From positions 1,612,001-1,676,000 of the forward strand of contig CM074134.1 of NCBI GenBank assembly GCA_037178625.1: a DNA stretch of 64,000 nucleotides, read 5' to 3'. The position numbers and the translations under genes are program-made. Under the pieces are notes generated by a model. That model worked only from the letters and a program-made list of their open reading frames with translations. It did not search any database and was not told the origin of the DNA. Below are positions 20,887 through 32,501 of this stretch, in pieces. The stretch comes from Skeletonema tropicum (Eukaryota; Bacillariophyta; Thalassiosirophyceae; Thalassiosirales; Thalassiosiraceae). Each line of letters opens with the position of its first letter. Position 1 is the first letter of the stretch.

Positions 20887-23800
20887 CTATTCTTCTGTCT
20901 CATTTGGTACCATCCACCTGTAATTTGCGTTGTTTGTTGTTCTCTTAGCGCCGTCGACTGATGGTTCTCCGTAGATGTAAATTGTGTTGTAAGGATCGAC
21001 GACAGTGTCACCTTTCTTGCCGCTCACGTTGAACACTCTCTTATATTCCTCTCCGTTTTTTCTGTGCAAAAAGACGATTGACTTGTTCATTTCCTTCACG
21101 ATCTGCGTAATAGCTGTCTTCAAAGGTAAGCCAAACAAGTTCTTTGCCCACTTCTCAGCCATCTGTTGCTCCTTCGTAGTCAACCCAATACGTTTGTTCG
21201 TTTTGTGCTTTTTCTTCCTTCCTCTCCATTTCATGTTACTCCACGCGAGGTTGATGACGTCAAAGAATCCAGTTTGGTCGTACTGTTTTCCTACCTCATA
21301 TCCTTCTACTGCTTCGAATGTTGTTTCGGTTCTTGCCACGACATCGTCACTTTCAATCATCTCATCTATATCAGCTTCTGCTTCTGGAAGTGTAGGGAAC
21401 AATTCATCAATGATTGCTTTTGCAATGTTTGTCATTAATCCTTCTCCCAAGATATCTTTACCAACTTTATTCTGTGCTGCTTTCACGGCTCTAGCTCTCA
21501 ATTCATCCTTGCTCTCTCGTCCGTGGAGTTCGTGCTGCGTCGTATTGCCTGACTGTTGCGACACGATCGTTTTACTGGCACAATCATTGGTGCGTTGCTT
21601 TTTCGAATTTGTCTCCTCTGTATCAGTTGTTGATCCATTTTTGTCTTTACTTTGATGCTTCTCCGACTTCCTCTTCTTACTCTCCTTTCTTTTGCTTGGC
21701 TTTCCCTCCTTGGTAGCAGCAGGTTTCGTTGGAAGTGTGTACGTACGGATGAGCTTGCCCTTAAGTTGCGCAGTCCCTCTGATCAAGTCGCCCAGCTGCG
21801 TTAGCGATAACAACGATCCTGTCATTTGAAAGTCACTCGGTGATTCGATTCTAGATGTGACCGTTTCATTCCCAATCTTTAGAACCTTCATCAACTGACT
21901 TGATGTTTTCACTGAGTCGCTTGTCGTTTTGAATCGCTTGTCTTTTCCGAAGAAGAGGTCTTGGAGCTTTCTCGGATTGCCTCTCTCTTTCTCTGCGGAT
22001 CGAACCACATTCCAACAAAAGATGTGGCAAATGAGCTCTACTAGTGTCATATCACCAGGAGCTGTTACGATGGTCATCACATCTCTACCCTTAGTCGGTA
22101 TCTTGCTTTGTCTTTTGGTTGAACTTGCACCTGTCTCATTCGTCACTCTGACCGCCTCAATGACGTTACTTGCCAATTGCTCTTTATCGAGACGTGAAGT
22201 CTTGTCCTTGTCTTTCTTTCTTACCAAGAATTCTCTGATAGCTTCACCGACCAAATCCTGGTTGTCTTCTCTCAATAGGTCTTCACTAACTTGGATGTCT
22301 TCAGGGGTAGAAGCAATGAGTTGCATGTACTCGTGTAATAGATTCATTGTCACCATGAAGTTTAGTGCCGCGATATTCACATCTCTCTCTGTGCCTTCAT
22401 CTTCCTTCAGCGTCTTCAGGACAACTGCGATCTCTTTTGCTGCCATACTAATCAATCCGAAACTTTTCGCTTGATTTCAATGAATAGATACTTGTTAGTC
22501 AAGGTACAACGAGCACAAGTTTACGAATGAAATGATACCAAGCTTGTTCTTACCAATACTCAATCTCAAATCATTCGCCATATCTTTGGTTTGCGACATG
22601 ATGCTGAAGGCATTTAAAGTTTGATCAAGCAAGGCATCTGCGTTGAACAGTTTGGCAGACTCGACTGTGTAGACCAACGCTGCAGTACTTGTCGCCATGA
22701 TCCCTTCAACTGACCTGTCCCATAGTTTAGGCGTGTCATTGTATTTTCCATCAGTATCATCCTTGGGTATCACAATCGTGTTCACTCCTGATCTTGGCAT
22801 AATAATTCCGCCTGCCAACATTGCGCTTATCTGCTTTGAGGTAAATAGCTGCATTCCATCAGTTTCAAGCAATGACTGTACCGCTACCGCGAGTGGGAAA
22901 AATCTGGCCATGCTGTGCTCAACAGTCATCGGGTAGTTCCCTGTAGAACCGAAGTTGTCCATATTACACTTGACAGGCAATTTGAGTACATCATTTGGTC
23001 CTCCACCATCAACTCTGAGCTGCACTTCGTTTTGGCACGTCTCGTATTCACGCATTGGATTCTCGTAGTATTGAGTGAGCGGCTCTTCGGTGAAACTTGG
23101 GTCATCTTCAAACTCTTCAAGTGTCCTTGCCGTTCGCGCTCTCAGCCCCTTTATGGTCAAAACTTTACCTTTGCTGACTATCTTACCGTTAGTACCAACT
23201 TCCTTCTCAGTCCAATCCTCATGGTCTCTTCTCACAGAATTATGCTTAGTTAAGCCTCTGTATATATTTAGTACTGTTGATCCAAGCTTCCTTTTGCTCA
23301 CGTTCTTGCTTTTCTCGGCTAGAAGAGTTTCCGCGAGGTGAGGCGCGGGGAAAGATTCGGTAGCAGTCCTTGATGCTACTGTAATGTGAGCGTCGAAGGG
23401 GTGGCTCAATATTGCATCACTGTCCGATTTTTTCAATTTCTCAAGAGCATTCTCCATGGCGTCATGTTCGTTATCTTCAATTCCTACGAATGAATTGGTC
23501 AAGAACGTCGGATCTCCGGGATTGCTTGGCTTGAAGAAGTAGCCTGACTCTCTCTTCACTTTGCATCGCAGCAGAGCTGCCAATAATGCTATCAAGCGGT
23601 GGTTGCCTTCAACAGCTGTGACATAGAATTTCAATGAAGCAGTGAAGGAAGTGTAGAAATGACCAAATCCCTCGATACCATCTTGGACTGCCACATTGAC
23701 TTCATTTTGACTTTCATCTAGCCAATGGTGCTTTCTTGCAGTGCTCAAAAGCTTTCGTTGACCTTCGACTGTTGTCACATTAGCAGTTAATGCCTCTGAT

Positions 23801-24830
23801 ATTTCTCTTTTCGTTTCATCTGTGCCACTACCATCATCTCCGTTGAGTACGTCGATTAAGTGTGATAGCTCTGGAACATACGTGAATGGCAATCCGTAAG
23901 CCACACTAGTCCTCGCTTCTTCACTGGATGCAATCAATGACATATGAGTTGCATTGACTGGTTCTGTCTTCTCCTGTTATTAATGTGGAGTAGCATCAAT
24001 CAAGTGTTAGTTGTGAGTTCAGCAACGGATCTATAAATCAATATTCGTATAATCGCACAGTGAGCAATTATACAAATCAAGTAGCATGATGTAGTTTGGC
24101 TGCAGCAATCGATCGACGAATCAATATTACCAAAATTGTACAGTGATCAAATTTACAAATTCGTTCTGTGCAACATCGCAATCGATCAACGAATCAACAT
24201 TCCCAAATTTGTACAGTGATCAATTTTACAAAATGGTTCGTTGCGCAGATTCAACAAAAGTAAACTCACGCAATCTTCCGCGGAATCATCCTCCGCTGCT
24301 TTCTTGCTGAAGTGTAAGTGTATCTGACTGTCGTTCATTTCTTTGTTGTCGCCGGATTTACCCGTAGCCACCAGTTTCAATAGCCCGAGTATCTTCTCTT
24401 GCTGTGGTACCGCTTGATTTACATTCTCCGCTACCAATTTGCCTTCTTTATCCAAATGGGTGAAGCAAACGAAAACCGTAGCACTAATTTTTGTTGGCAG
24501 GCCCGTATTTGTGCCTTTGATGTAATGCTCAGGTCGATCTTCCTCGACTTGCTGCGTAGTCGTTTCTGTACCTGCTGTTGGTTTGTCAGGGGTGATAACG
24601 TTGTTGGTGGTTGGTCTGGTGACAGCCTCGGCAGTATGATCGGTAGGTGTGTTATTCTTTCCGGGGGTGTTCATCTGGTTGTCCGGCGGACTCGTTGTCT
24701 CCTTTAACGTGCTTTTTGCGTCCACAGCTTCAGCTGCAGATTCAACCGCAGATTCAGTTGCATCTGTAGCTTCAGGTGAGTTCATGGTGTCGTCGTTATC
24801 GTGTTCAGTTGGATGTTGTTTGTCGGTCAT
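20887..24830 (-). CDS. Gene A: conserved EGNHR-motif protein, complete copy (E2)
   Basis: Three exons (24830-24270, 23973-22554, 22469-20887) total 3564 bp and give about 1187 residues. Exon 1 is Thr/Asp/Ala-rich, low complexity. Exon 2 has a folded region, with DGIEGFGHFYTSF then VEGNHRLIALLAALLRCK (about residues 295-315), also present in family B (SVEGNHRVITGASALFKCK). The 'EGNHR + small helix' signature resembles the active-site region of ParB/sulfiredoxin-fold or DGQHR (DndB-type) proteins; this is a pattern resemblance only. Exon 3 is Lys-rich, with KGKPSKRKESKKRK-like basic tracts and a conserved end (VINLAWSNMKWRGRKKK). Intron 1 carries three palindromes; intron 2 (84 nt) none. Transcribed away from the divergent promoter. 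Confidence 0.65.
24046..24231. repeat. Three family A palindromes in gene A intron 1 (E2)
   Basis: Exact counterparts of 8091-8276 in E1, within intron 24269-23974. The match shows that intron and palindromes are inherited with the element. Confidence 0.8.
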
Positions 24831-25696
24831 GATTTGGTGGAGCGCTGTTGCGTTTTATGCGAGATCTGTGCGGCGGATTCGTTGGGTGCGGTGCTTTGCT
24901 CTGAATTACTTCCGGAACTTAAACTTGAAGTGTTGGGATTTTCCCCCCTCCTATCCCCGCTGAAATGCCCATTTTGATTGTCATTTAGATGCTATATCTT
25001 ATGATTTAGATCTAAAAATCGCTTGATTTGTGCTAGAAAGGACTTTTCCAGGCTAATTAAGTCAGATTGTCGATGAGCTTCTTCGTTCTTTCCGGTGTGC
25101 ATCCCCGTCACCATCTATTTTCTTCATTTTTTCTCTGAGTGACGTGGTAAACTTCGTTACTTAAGGAATTAGTACACTTGATTCCAATCGTCTTACGTCA
25201 CAAAGTACCAGAAGTCAGGTGTTGGCAAAATCCAATGAACAAAAAAGTATTTAAGTTCATGCAGCAAGTACTCAGGTCGACATTGGCTCAATTACATTAT
25301 CTGCCGAGTCGTCTATTGATGCAAGTCTAAATAGACGCCGACGTTGGTTGCCGACGTGTTTGCATTTGAATAACTGCCGATCTTTGGCCACGTACTGATC
25401 AATACGTCAGTTCTTAACTCCACGTCGACGTCTTGTGTTGAGCTGAATCTTTTTGTCGACGTGTTGTCGATGTGTTGAACCACAAGATCTTGTGTTGCCG
25501 ACGTAGCTTACGAAGGAACTCGTTTACTTCATGACGTGGTTGGTTATTGATTGCATTGTTCTCTGCTGATTATTGAGCTGGTGCGTTGGCGGCGGTTATG
25601 TAGGCAGTTTGTACGTTGTCGAGCCGTTCAACAGCTCTCATAAATTATGCATTGCATCATTTACATCATCACATTTCTACATTGTCCGAATAAATA
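24831..25696. promoter_or_regulatory. Divergent promoter region of family A (E2)
   Basis: Counterpart of 6626-7491, same length, nearly identical, with the repeated GTCGACGT and GTTGCCGACG words. Lies between gene A (minus) and the MBD gene (plus). Confidence 0.55.
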
Positions 25697-28686
25697 ATGA
25701 AGTTTGGCAACACAAATCCAGTTATATCCACCGTTGGTAGTAATGGTAAGGGCTTCCGTGCCGTGCGGAATCGGAGCAATGTCGATGCACGTCTTACTTC
25801 GTCAGGGGTCAAGACTGCCGCTAAACCGTCGGCTCCTGTCATTGCATTGAGCGTAACAGACATCAATTGGCGTTTGGTGCGTACCGACGATCGTATCTTC
25901 TCGCTGCTAGCGTCTGTTGCATTAGGCGATGGGTTTGACGTTGCCAAGTTGGAGAAGGAACAACTGCTCTTTTCTGCTCTTTCCGTCTTTGAAGTCGGGT
26001 CAATCAAGTACATCCTGAATGAACTGTCTGAACATTACCCGAATGTCCCAGTTGGTAAGACTGATTCTACTGACAAAGATGATCTGGTGTCTGCAGCGGT
26101 CAACTTCTTAATGTTTGCCGCTATTGCTCAGAAAGGAGGTACAAGCCAAGCGCCGTACACTTCAAATTGTGAGCATTTTTGGTAAGAGAGAAGGTTAACC
26201 TTCGTGTGGTTCAATGATTTTGGTATTTTTGTTCATTGTACCGTTTTACAAATTCTGTCTTTCCTTTTTACTTACAAGTTTTTTTTTCAACCTTCAACTT
26301 CACACCAGTGATGAGAACGGGAAACTTGTACTTGAAGACAAAACTCATTCGGGCTCCCGTGATCAACCTGTTCAAGATGATGATGAACCGGATTTGTCCG
26401 AGAAAGGTGCTGTCACGAAAAAGTCTAAACCGGTACCTGTCCGAGAGAAGGCCTCTCCTGATTCAACTATCATGTGAGTTTATTTTGTGTGCATGTGCAC
26501 TGCCGCACTAAGTATCGCTTGCTTATTGAATCATTTTAGTATAATCGATCACTGAACAATTTTACCTAATAAATAAATGCAACTGCCTTCTACATAGCGA
26601 GAATGAGTGGGTTGATTACACCCATTCAGATCTCTCGGATGGATGGAAAAGGAAGAGTATCAAGCGTAAGGGCGGCAAATCCCGCGGAACTATTTACCAC
26701 CATTACCTCTCCCCTGACAACAAAGTTTTCAAGAGTTTGACGCGAGCGAAGGCACATTCCTCTCCATCGAACGTCACTGAGACTGCTCCTCCCTCGTCTA
26801 AGTCGAATGGCAATCCTAATGACTTCGTTGATACTGTTGATTTGATTGCAAGAGGTGATATTGCTGATAGTGTACAACGACTCAGGAAACTCGTTGTAAA
26901 TGAGTATCAAGAAACTTTTTCTGTTACGGACGATGTTGACAATTTGGCAATGTCGAAATTAGCAAAGAAGATGCGATTGAAACAAATCATTACAGCTGGT
27001 GCGGATCATGTTCAGAGGCCGACCGGTGACAAGTTGGTACCGAGGAACACTTTTAGTATCCTCCACGCACTCGCTTGTGTAGTTGATAACGTGGCTCTCA
27101 ACACAGAGGAGAAACTGCTGCCGTTCGTCGCTGATGTCATGTATATGGCTGCGAATGAACCCTTCTATCCTCGTATCAAAAGAGTGATGGACGAATTCAT
27201 TTATGAATGCGAATACTCATACAACAAAGTACATCGCTCGATTGACTGGTATTTCACATTGCTCGATGTATTGAGCACAATCATGTGTCTTGAAATTTGT
27301 GTGCTGCTGCCACCTGATGGATGCCATGGAGAAAGCGGTGAAACGAGGATTGTTTCCTTCGCTCCAGGCGGGCTAAAGTGCCCAAGAAAAGTCTATTTCA
27401 GGCTACTCATTGACCGCACTATTACTGATTGTCGCCTCGGTGATGGTGGTGACAATGTTGCTGGTGTGTCCGTTTATATCGAGAGGGATTTGGATTTGAC
27501 CACTTCCGATGATGATGGTCTAGATGGTCATGACGATGATGATCAATTCGATGATATCAGTGGTACTGACGAGCAATCAAAGCAAAATAATTCATCGGAC
27601 CGCAGCAGTGATGAAATTGATGTTGTGAGGGATGATGGCTTTGTATCATCAGTATTCCAGCTGTTGAAGGAGACAAATAATTGGAATGAGTTGGAAGTGT
27701 CTGACCCAGGTGATAAGTTCGGCCTACCTTCATCAATTGCAAGAAGTTTACTTGCCTTTTTTCAAGAGACGAACCATCCGATGCAATGTTTTACTTACGA
27801 GTTATTCTTGAAATGGTGTGCTAGTCAGTTGGATGACTTTTGTAATAACGAGGTCTACGCTGAAGGCAGCAAAAAAGTTGTCGCAGAGTGGTTGAAAGAA
27901 GAGACTCATTTTAAGAGATCGCTCGCTCATTCAATTGATTGGTACAAATCTCTGTTGAGCGCAATCTGTGTGCGTTGCCAAGTTAGAGTGGCGATTGCAA
28001 TACCCCCTCACAAAGACTGGTCTGCGAAAAGTTTTACAGTCATTAATTTACCTGATTGGGGGGCAAACAACATGACGGGTGTGGCGATTGATGACAGAAA
28101 TCTTGTGTTTCGTCTACTTTATCAAGATCATGATTCAGGTAACGATTGCATTGTTGGGGTCTCTGCGTTTCGTGTAAGCAAAGTTCAACCTGTGCAGAAT
28201 CCGTATAAGAAACTGAGTGGTAGTCTTACCGCTGAGCAGAAGCGGGGTTCTATCCAGTTGACCAAAGCTACAAGCGAAGTAATTGAAGAAGTCAGTGATG
28301 CTAGTACTGCTAGGTCTCTTTTTACCACTCCTGTGAGGAAGAAGGTGGTTGGGAAGCCCACATCCTTGCTCGACCATGGTTCTCAACCGTGTAAACGCAG
28401 CATTGAAGACAGGTTAGCTCAAGAAAAAGCTGCTCTGTTGAAAAGGATCAAATTGTTGGAAAAGGGGAAGAGCAATGTTGTATCGTCTCCTGCAACTTCT
28501 TCGTCGATGGTTACTGCTGAAGAAGTGAAAGGTGAGTTCAAGTCGGGCGGTTCTACAAGCTTGACTGGTATGGAGGTATTGGGGAGCGAGAGTACTATAG
28601 GTGATCATAGTCACAATGGCGGTGGCGGTGGCGGTGGAGCATGGCAAAACGTGGATATTTCTTCTGTCACGACTGGTACATCATGA
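25697..28686 (+). CDS. MBD/TAM-like domain protein with duplicated C-terminal module (E2)
   Basis: Exons 25697-26181, 26309-26473 and 26598-28686 total 2739 bp, about 912 residues. The N-terminus (MKFGNTN, conserved as MKFGFTN in family B) is followed by a helical region, an acidic linker, then at about residues 228-262 an MBD/TAM-like domain: DGWKRKSIKRKGGKSRG and YLSPDNKVFKSL match the 'GW.R....R..G...G..YY.SP.G..F.S' pattern of methyl-CpG-binding/TAM domains. Two related modules follow, each with an IDWY motif (about residues 432 and 662) then a PP-containing strand and a GDGGDNVAGVSVY-like end; family B has only one. The Gly-rich C-terminus runs into the deletion junction at about 28680, so the native end is probably lost. 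Introns hold family A palindromes (about 26220-26251 and 26534-26567). Confidence 0.7.
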
Positions 28687-29147
28687 TAATAGATCCAGCA
28701 GATGAGTTGTGGGAGATTAGCAAGTTTCTTGGAACAATGTACGTGGCTACCAGCAGAGGCAAAACACTTGGCTCCAAAGATCAAGCATACCCGTCGGACA
28801 GTGCCATATACTGGACCGGAAGCAACATTTCAACGAACCGATTAAAAAATTGCAAGAGAAAGCAAAATGGCCAGTTCTGCGAATCGTACAAGAAGCGAGC
28901 AAATTGGGTGAAATACTTGGAGGGGAAGGCAGAAGAGTCGAAGACAAGGTATAGCAAGAGAAAGTTGGAAGAAATCACAGAAACATCGTACGCAGCAGCA
29001 ATCAAGGGCAATTTCATCAAAGACAGGACAGACCTGACAACCAGGATTACCAACATCATAACCAACCCGAACAAGAAGTGGAAAGAAGCGAAGAAGGATC
29101 ATGAAATCCCAAGTGATTACTTCGCAGGATCTTCATCTGGTGATTAG
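28676..29147 (+). pseudogene. Helicase C-terminal remnant (E2)
   Basis: Only the last 157 codons of the PIF1-like helicase remain, from MIIDPADELWEISKFLG through motif VI (ATSRGKTLGSKD) to SSSGD. The front is fused to the MBD gene's Gly-rich end by deletion. The stop is followed by the same palindrome as in E1 (GTAAAATTGATCACTGCAC + AGTTTTAC, about 29147-29174). Confidence 0.85.
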
Positions 29148-29656
29148 TAAAATTGATCACTGCACAGTTTTACAAAACAGACACTTTCTCAACACAAAGA
29201 ATACAACAACTCAATTAAGCGTCTGCATCTGGTGATCAGTAAAACATCTGCAAGCGCACGATTCGATATATCAAGCACAGTTTTACAAAAAGACATTTTC
29301 TCGTGACGAAGAAAGACAAAAACTAAATCGACTAACGCCCGTGTAAAACCTGTATTTCTTTCTCGTACAGACCGATTTAGATGCTCAAAAAGCGCATCTA
29401 GTACAGTCAATTTCTCGCTTTCAACAGGTACTTCTTGCTTCTACATAGGAACACATACAGATCCTACGCCGGTAGTCTCTACCGAGGACTCTACGTGTCC
29501 CTAAAGTAAACCTTCTCACTAAAAAACACATGTACTGATTCCTACCTATAACTCTCTTCTGTAGAATAATGGGGGTGAAAAATAATGAATTTTCCCACCT
29601 GTAATAGAAGGGCACCTGCGGCCCCCTATTACGCTGCTCTGCACTCCATGAACGGG

Positions 29657-29671
29657 GGCCCCGAGGGCCGA
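29657..29671 (-). repeat. E2 5' terminus (hairpin and TC end)
   Basis: GGCCCCGAGGGCC at 29657-29669 followed by GA, i.e. TCGGCCC on the minus strand; then host intron sequence starting TCATCTAAC. Confidence 0.8.
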
Positions 29672-29734
29672 TCATCTAACTCTAACGATTGGTAAAAATG
29701 TTGTGCGCGCTCTTTCTTGCCTTTGCTTTTTAAG

Positions 29735-29836
29735 TGCACCGAAAATATAATCTGTGATGGAAAATGCGTATTCCCTATCATTGCGGACTGCTGCGCCAAT
29801 GGTATTTGTGAACCGGAAGAGGAATGGGTGTGGTTG
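29735..29836 (+). pseudogene. Cys-rich exon of M11-type locus, downstream part
   Basis: Follows acceptor TTTTTAAG at 29734 and reads CTENIICDGKCVFPIIADCC then ANGICEPEEE, continuing the Cys-rich module cut by the intron that now contains E2. The frame stays open to 29950 without clear Cys modules, so its 3' limit is uncertain. Confidence 0.55.
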
Positions 29837-30240
29837 TGGTGTGTTTCGTTGATTGTGCTATGTGAGCGAGCGAACGCTTCGAGATGTAACCTATCCCAGT
29901 ACTTTCGCCGAAGGATTATTGACGACAAATCCTTTAGAATTCGAATTAGGTAATTTCATCAGCGGCAATCGTATTGGCTTGCTGATCTAAGTTAATTATT
30001 ATTAGTAGATGGAGTATTTATTATTTTTATTATGATTGTGGTCAACAAGCAGTCAGCAAGCCATGCGCGCATCAAGGTTTAAAGTACACAGGTGTCAACC
30101 TAATCTAAATTATCCATTCTTAGTCGTACAGTGATGCAGGTCAACCCCGATACCTCTTACTAAGATCTTCAACTTTCTCATATCACAATGCCAGCAGTAG
30201 GAATCAATACAAACACACGAAACCAATGAGCAGCTGTCCC
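29837..30240. other. Region between Cys-rich exon and protease fragment
   Basis: AT-rich, with stops in all frames. No gene recognised. Confidence 0.4.
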
Positions 30241-30245
30241 AAATT

Positions 30246-30717
30246 ACAACAAGTCATTTCACATGACGTGCACTTCCAAAAAACTTCCGGCGAAGCTCCC
30301 GGAGGACACGAAGGGATGTTGCAACAGATATTGACGGAGGAATCGCAATGGTCAGGATTCCTCATTGTGTTACAGCTGACAAAGACGACATTGTTATGAG
30401 GAATCAGATTACCAACACTATCAATTATGCGTTTGGTGTGTCTACTCCCACAGAGATTGCTGATCACTTTATGTGTAAGTATTATTTTTCATTATCATCT
30501 TTTTTTGTCGAAATCTCATTTATTTTACATGTTGTACTCACTTTCTCTTTCTCATCTTTTACTTTCTAGACTGCTTACCTGACAACACCTTTAAAGGGAT
30601 CGCTTATGCCTTCAAATTCGATGTCAGTGTACAAAGATAGTTGGTGCAACTACGTTTCTCTGCAGGTCCATGAGGTTGGACACAATCTCAACTTTGGCCA
30701 TGCTGGCGAAGGTTCGC
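30246..30717 (+). pseudogene. Peptidase M11 (gametolysin-like) fragment, frameshifted and cut by a retrotransposon
   Basis: A segment reading VRIPHCVTADKDDIVMRNQ leads to a GTAAGT...TCTAG intron (about 30473-30569), then YCLPDNTFKGIAYAF. After a frame change it continues NSMSVYKDSWCNYVS and LQVHEVGHNLNFGHAGEG. HExxHxxxxGH is the zinc-binding signature of gametolysin-type metallopeptidases, and 'Y.D.WCNYVS..HE.GHN' is typical of the family. The frame change near 30615 and the abrupt end at 30717, exactly where the retrotransposon LTR begins, show it is not functional. The first part (30246-30300) resembles 18234-18290, so two related gene copies may have stood in tandem. Confidence 0.8.
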
Positions 30718-31037
30718 TGTAATAGTCAAGTAGCATACTACCTTTAGGTACGTATGTATCTGTGACCATACGGATACGTGCTCGCTAAGCTATCGCTTAT
30801 CGAGATCTCTCTGCCTGACGCATGCCGCTCTGGATTCTGACTACATGGAAGTAGTCAGCCTCGTGAATCGTTACTAAGGTTCTACGTCTTGGAATTAGTA
30901 CGATTCTGTCCTGTAGCTCTGAGCCCCTCATCTTCCATGAGCAAGCTCAACCGCTAGCAGCAGCTCTCTCCTTCGAAGAGCTCACAACTACTCCAAATAC
31001 GTAAATTAATACTGTATTCATCGTCGTTGTCATTACA
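30718..31037 (+). repeat. Candidate 5' LTR (320 bp)
   Basis: Starts TGTAATAG and ends TCATTACA, giving the expected TG...CA ends with a 6-bp inverted repeat TGTAAT/ATTACA. It begins exactly where M11 coding similarity stops. The 3' LTR is not available to confirm, and no clear primer-binding site was recognised right after it. Confidence 0.5.
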
Positions 31038-31170
31038 CATCTATTAGCCTGTGTCATTATTTTAAAATAACAAGTGCTCTCGTCGACAAGCACCGCAGAA
31101 AGCTACCAGATACCTCGAAACGAGAAGAATTTTCCATCCTGGAGAAATACCAGAAGGACTGATCATTATC

Positions 31171-32480
31171 ATGTCGCAAAATGAATTAGCATCAATTTAC
31201 TTGGCCTACAACACTCTCACCGAGGACAAACGGCCAAAGGAATCTCAGGTAACTCGTGGATACATCGAGGATAAAGACAAAGTCGTCTTTCCCATCTTTC
31301 CAGTTGCCAAGATTGCCAATGGTCGGAAATGGACTATCGATGGCGGATCAACTAATCATGCCAAAACTACGGTAACGTACTATTCCCTTCCACATAATGT
31401 TGGACAACACACCTACATGGTACTCAAACTCATCGAATATGAAAGTCTAATCTTCGAGCTTGGTTGGGACGACCACGAGAAGAAGCTCATGACTCAACTC
31501 ATCTTCAATCAACAAAAAGCGTCCGAGCTAGAAGCCGACATCGCAAACAAATTCAACGGTATCACCGGTGATCCTCTCGCTAAGAAGGACATCGACGAAT
31601 TGTCTTGGATATTCTCAAGTGCGCTAATTTATTGTTAGTCGAGCAACATGGTTACGGCCTCGCGGAAGCAACCAGAAGCTACTTGGAATCCAACATTAAA
31701 TTCCATCGTGCATTCACTTGCAAGCAGTGGGTAGGGATGATCACAGCAATCAATCAATATCTACGTCTCCTTACCACCTACAAAGATGATGAACAGTACT
31801 GACAGTACGCGGACAACCCTAGTATTCCACGTGCCAACGTTCCCTACAACGAAGTGGAGCTGTGCAAGATTGTCTTGGCCAGCATGCCCAGAGAGGTTAG
31901 GGATTCTCTTCGAGTGACGTCCCCAACTCGTCTACTTGAAACAGAACTGGAGCCTTTGGTCGCTCGCATTGACGCCATCTTGGTTCAGCAGAAGACCCAA
32001 CGCGCTTCAAATGAAAAGGATAAGTCTACCAAGAACGGAGCTTCCAACCCCAACCCTAGAAACCAGAAGAAGAATGGTGGAGGTGGCGGTGGAGGTGGTG
32101 GTGGTGGCAATCCAAGTACTAAACCTACGCCTGAAAATCCCAAAGACGGTGGGTGTGGCAACTGTCAGAAGAATGGAGTCAAAGCTTGGTTTACCCATCC
32201 TACGGTTCAATGCCGCAACTACGAAGTCAATGGTCAAAAGAAGAGGCGTGATGGTGAAAACCGTCAACTACGCGATCACGAAAAAGAAGAAGGATCTGTG
32301 AAGGACCTCATCAAAAGCGAAATTGCAGCCGCACTCAGAGACATGCGTTCTAGTGGTGGTGGTCGTGATCATTACAGGCATGACCGACGTGAGCGCTCTC
32401 GTTCTCGCTCTAGGTCTCGCTCTCGTAGTCCTGAATACCATCGACGCAGCCGTAGCTATCGCCGTCGAGATGACTATTGA
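31171..32480 (+). pseudogene. gag, with frameshift and internal stop
   Basis: The reading starts MSQNELASIYLAYN at 31171, shifts frame near 31605-31638, and meets a TGA at 31800-31802 before continuing to 32480 in the same frame. The later part has a Gly tract and a zinc-knuckle-like CGNCQKNG...H...C (C-x2-C, then His and Cys), followed by an unusual Arg/Ser repeat tail (SRSRSRSRSRSP). Structural protein of the retrotransposon particle; two lesions suggest this copy is dead. Confidence 0.75.
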
Positions 32481-32501
32481 ATCATTGGGTCCGACACTCG
32501 A

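Larger units (their letters stand above)
18623..29671 (-). mobile_element. E2: Helitron-like element, family A, longest family A copy (11049 bp)
   Basis: Inverted relative to E1. The 3' end is at 18623 (reverse complement ends CCTGTTTA) and the 5' end at 29671 (TCGGCCC); flanks rejoin as GATGA|TTTGTA with no duplication. The hairpins are at 18691-18703 and 29657-29669, again with a 68-nt tail. It keeps complete gene A, two extra 3' genes and nearly all of the MBD gene, but a deletion near 28680 removes the Ulp1, Rep and most of the helicase coding sequence. It therefore depends on another copy for movement. It sits within an intron of the M11-type gene, in antisense orientation. Confidence 0.88.

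Noticed and set aside
1311..29671. One giant inverted repeat (E1 versus E2) as a single structure
   Set aside because: Each arm has its own complete termini and its own clean insertion site, so they are two independent insertions in opposite orientation.
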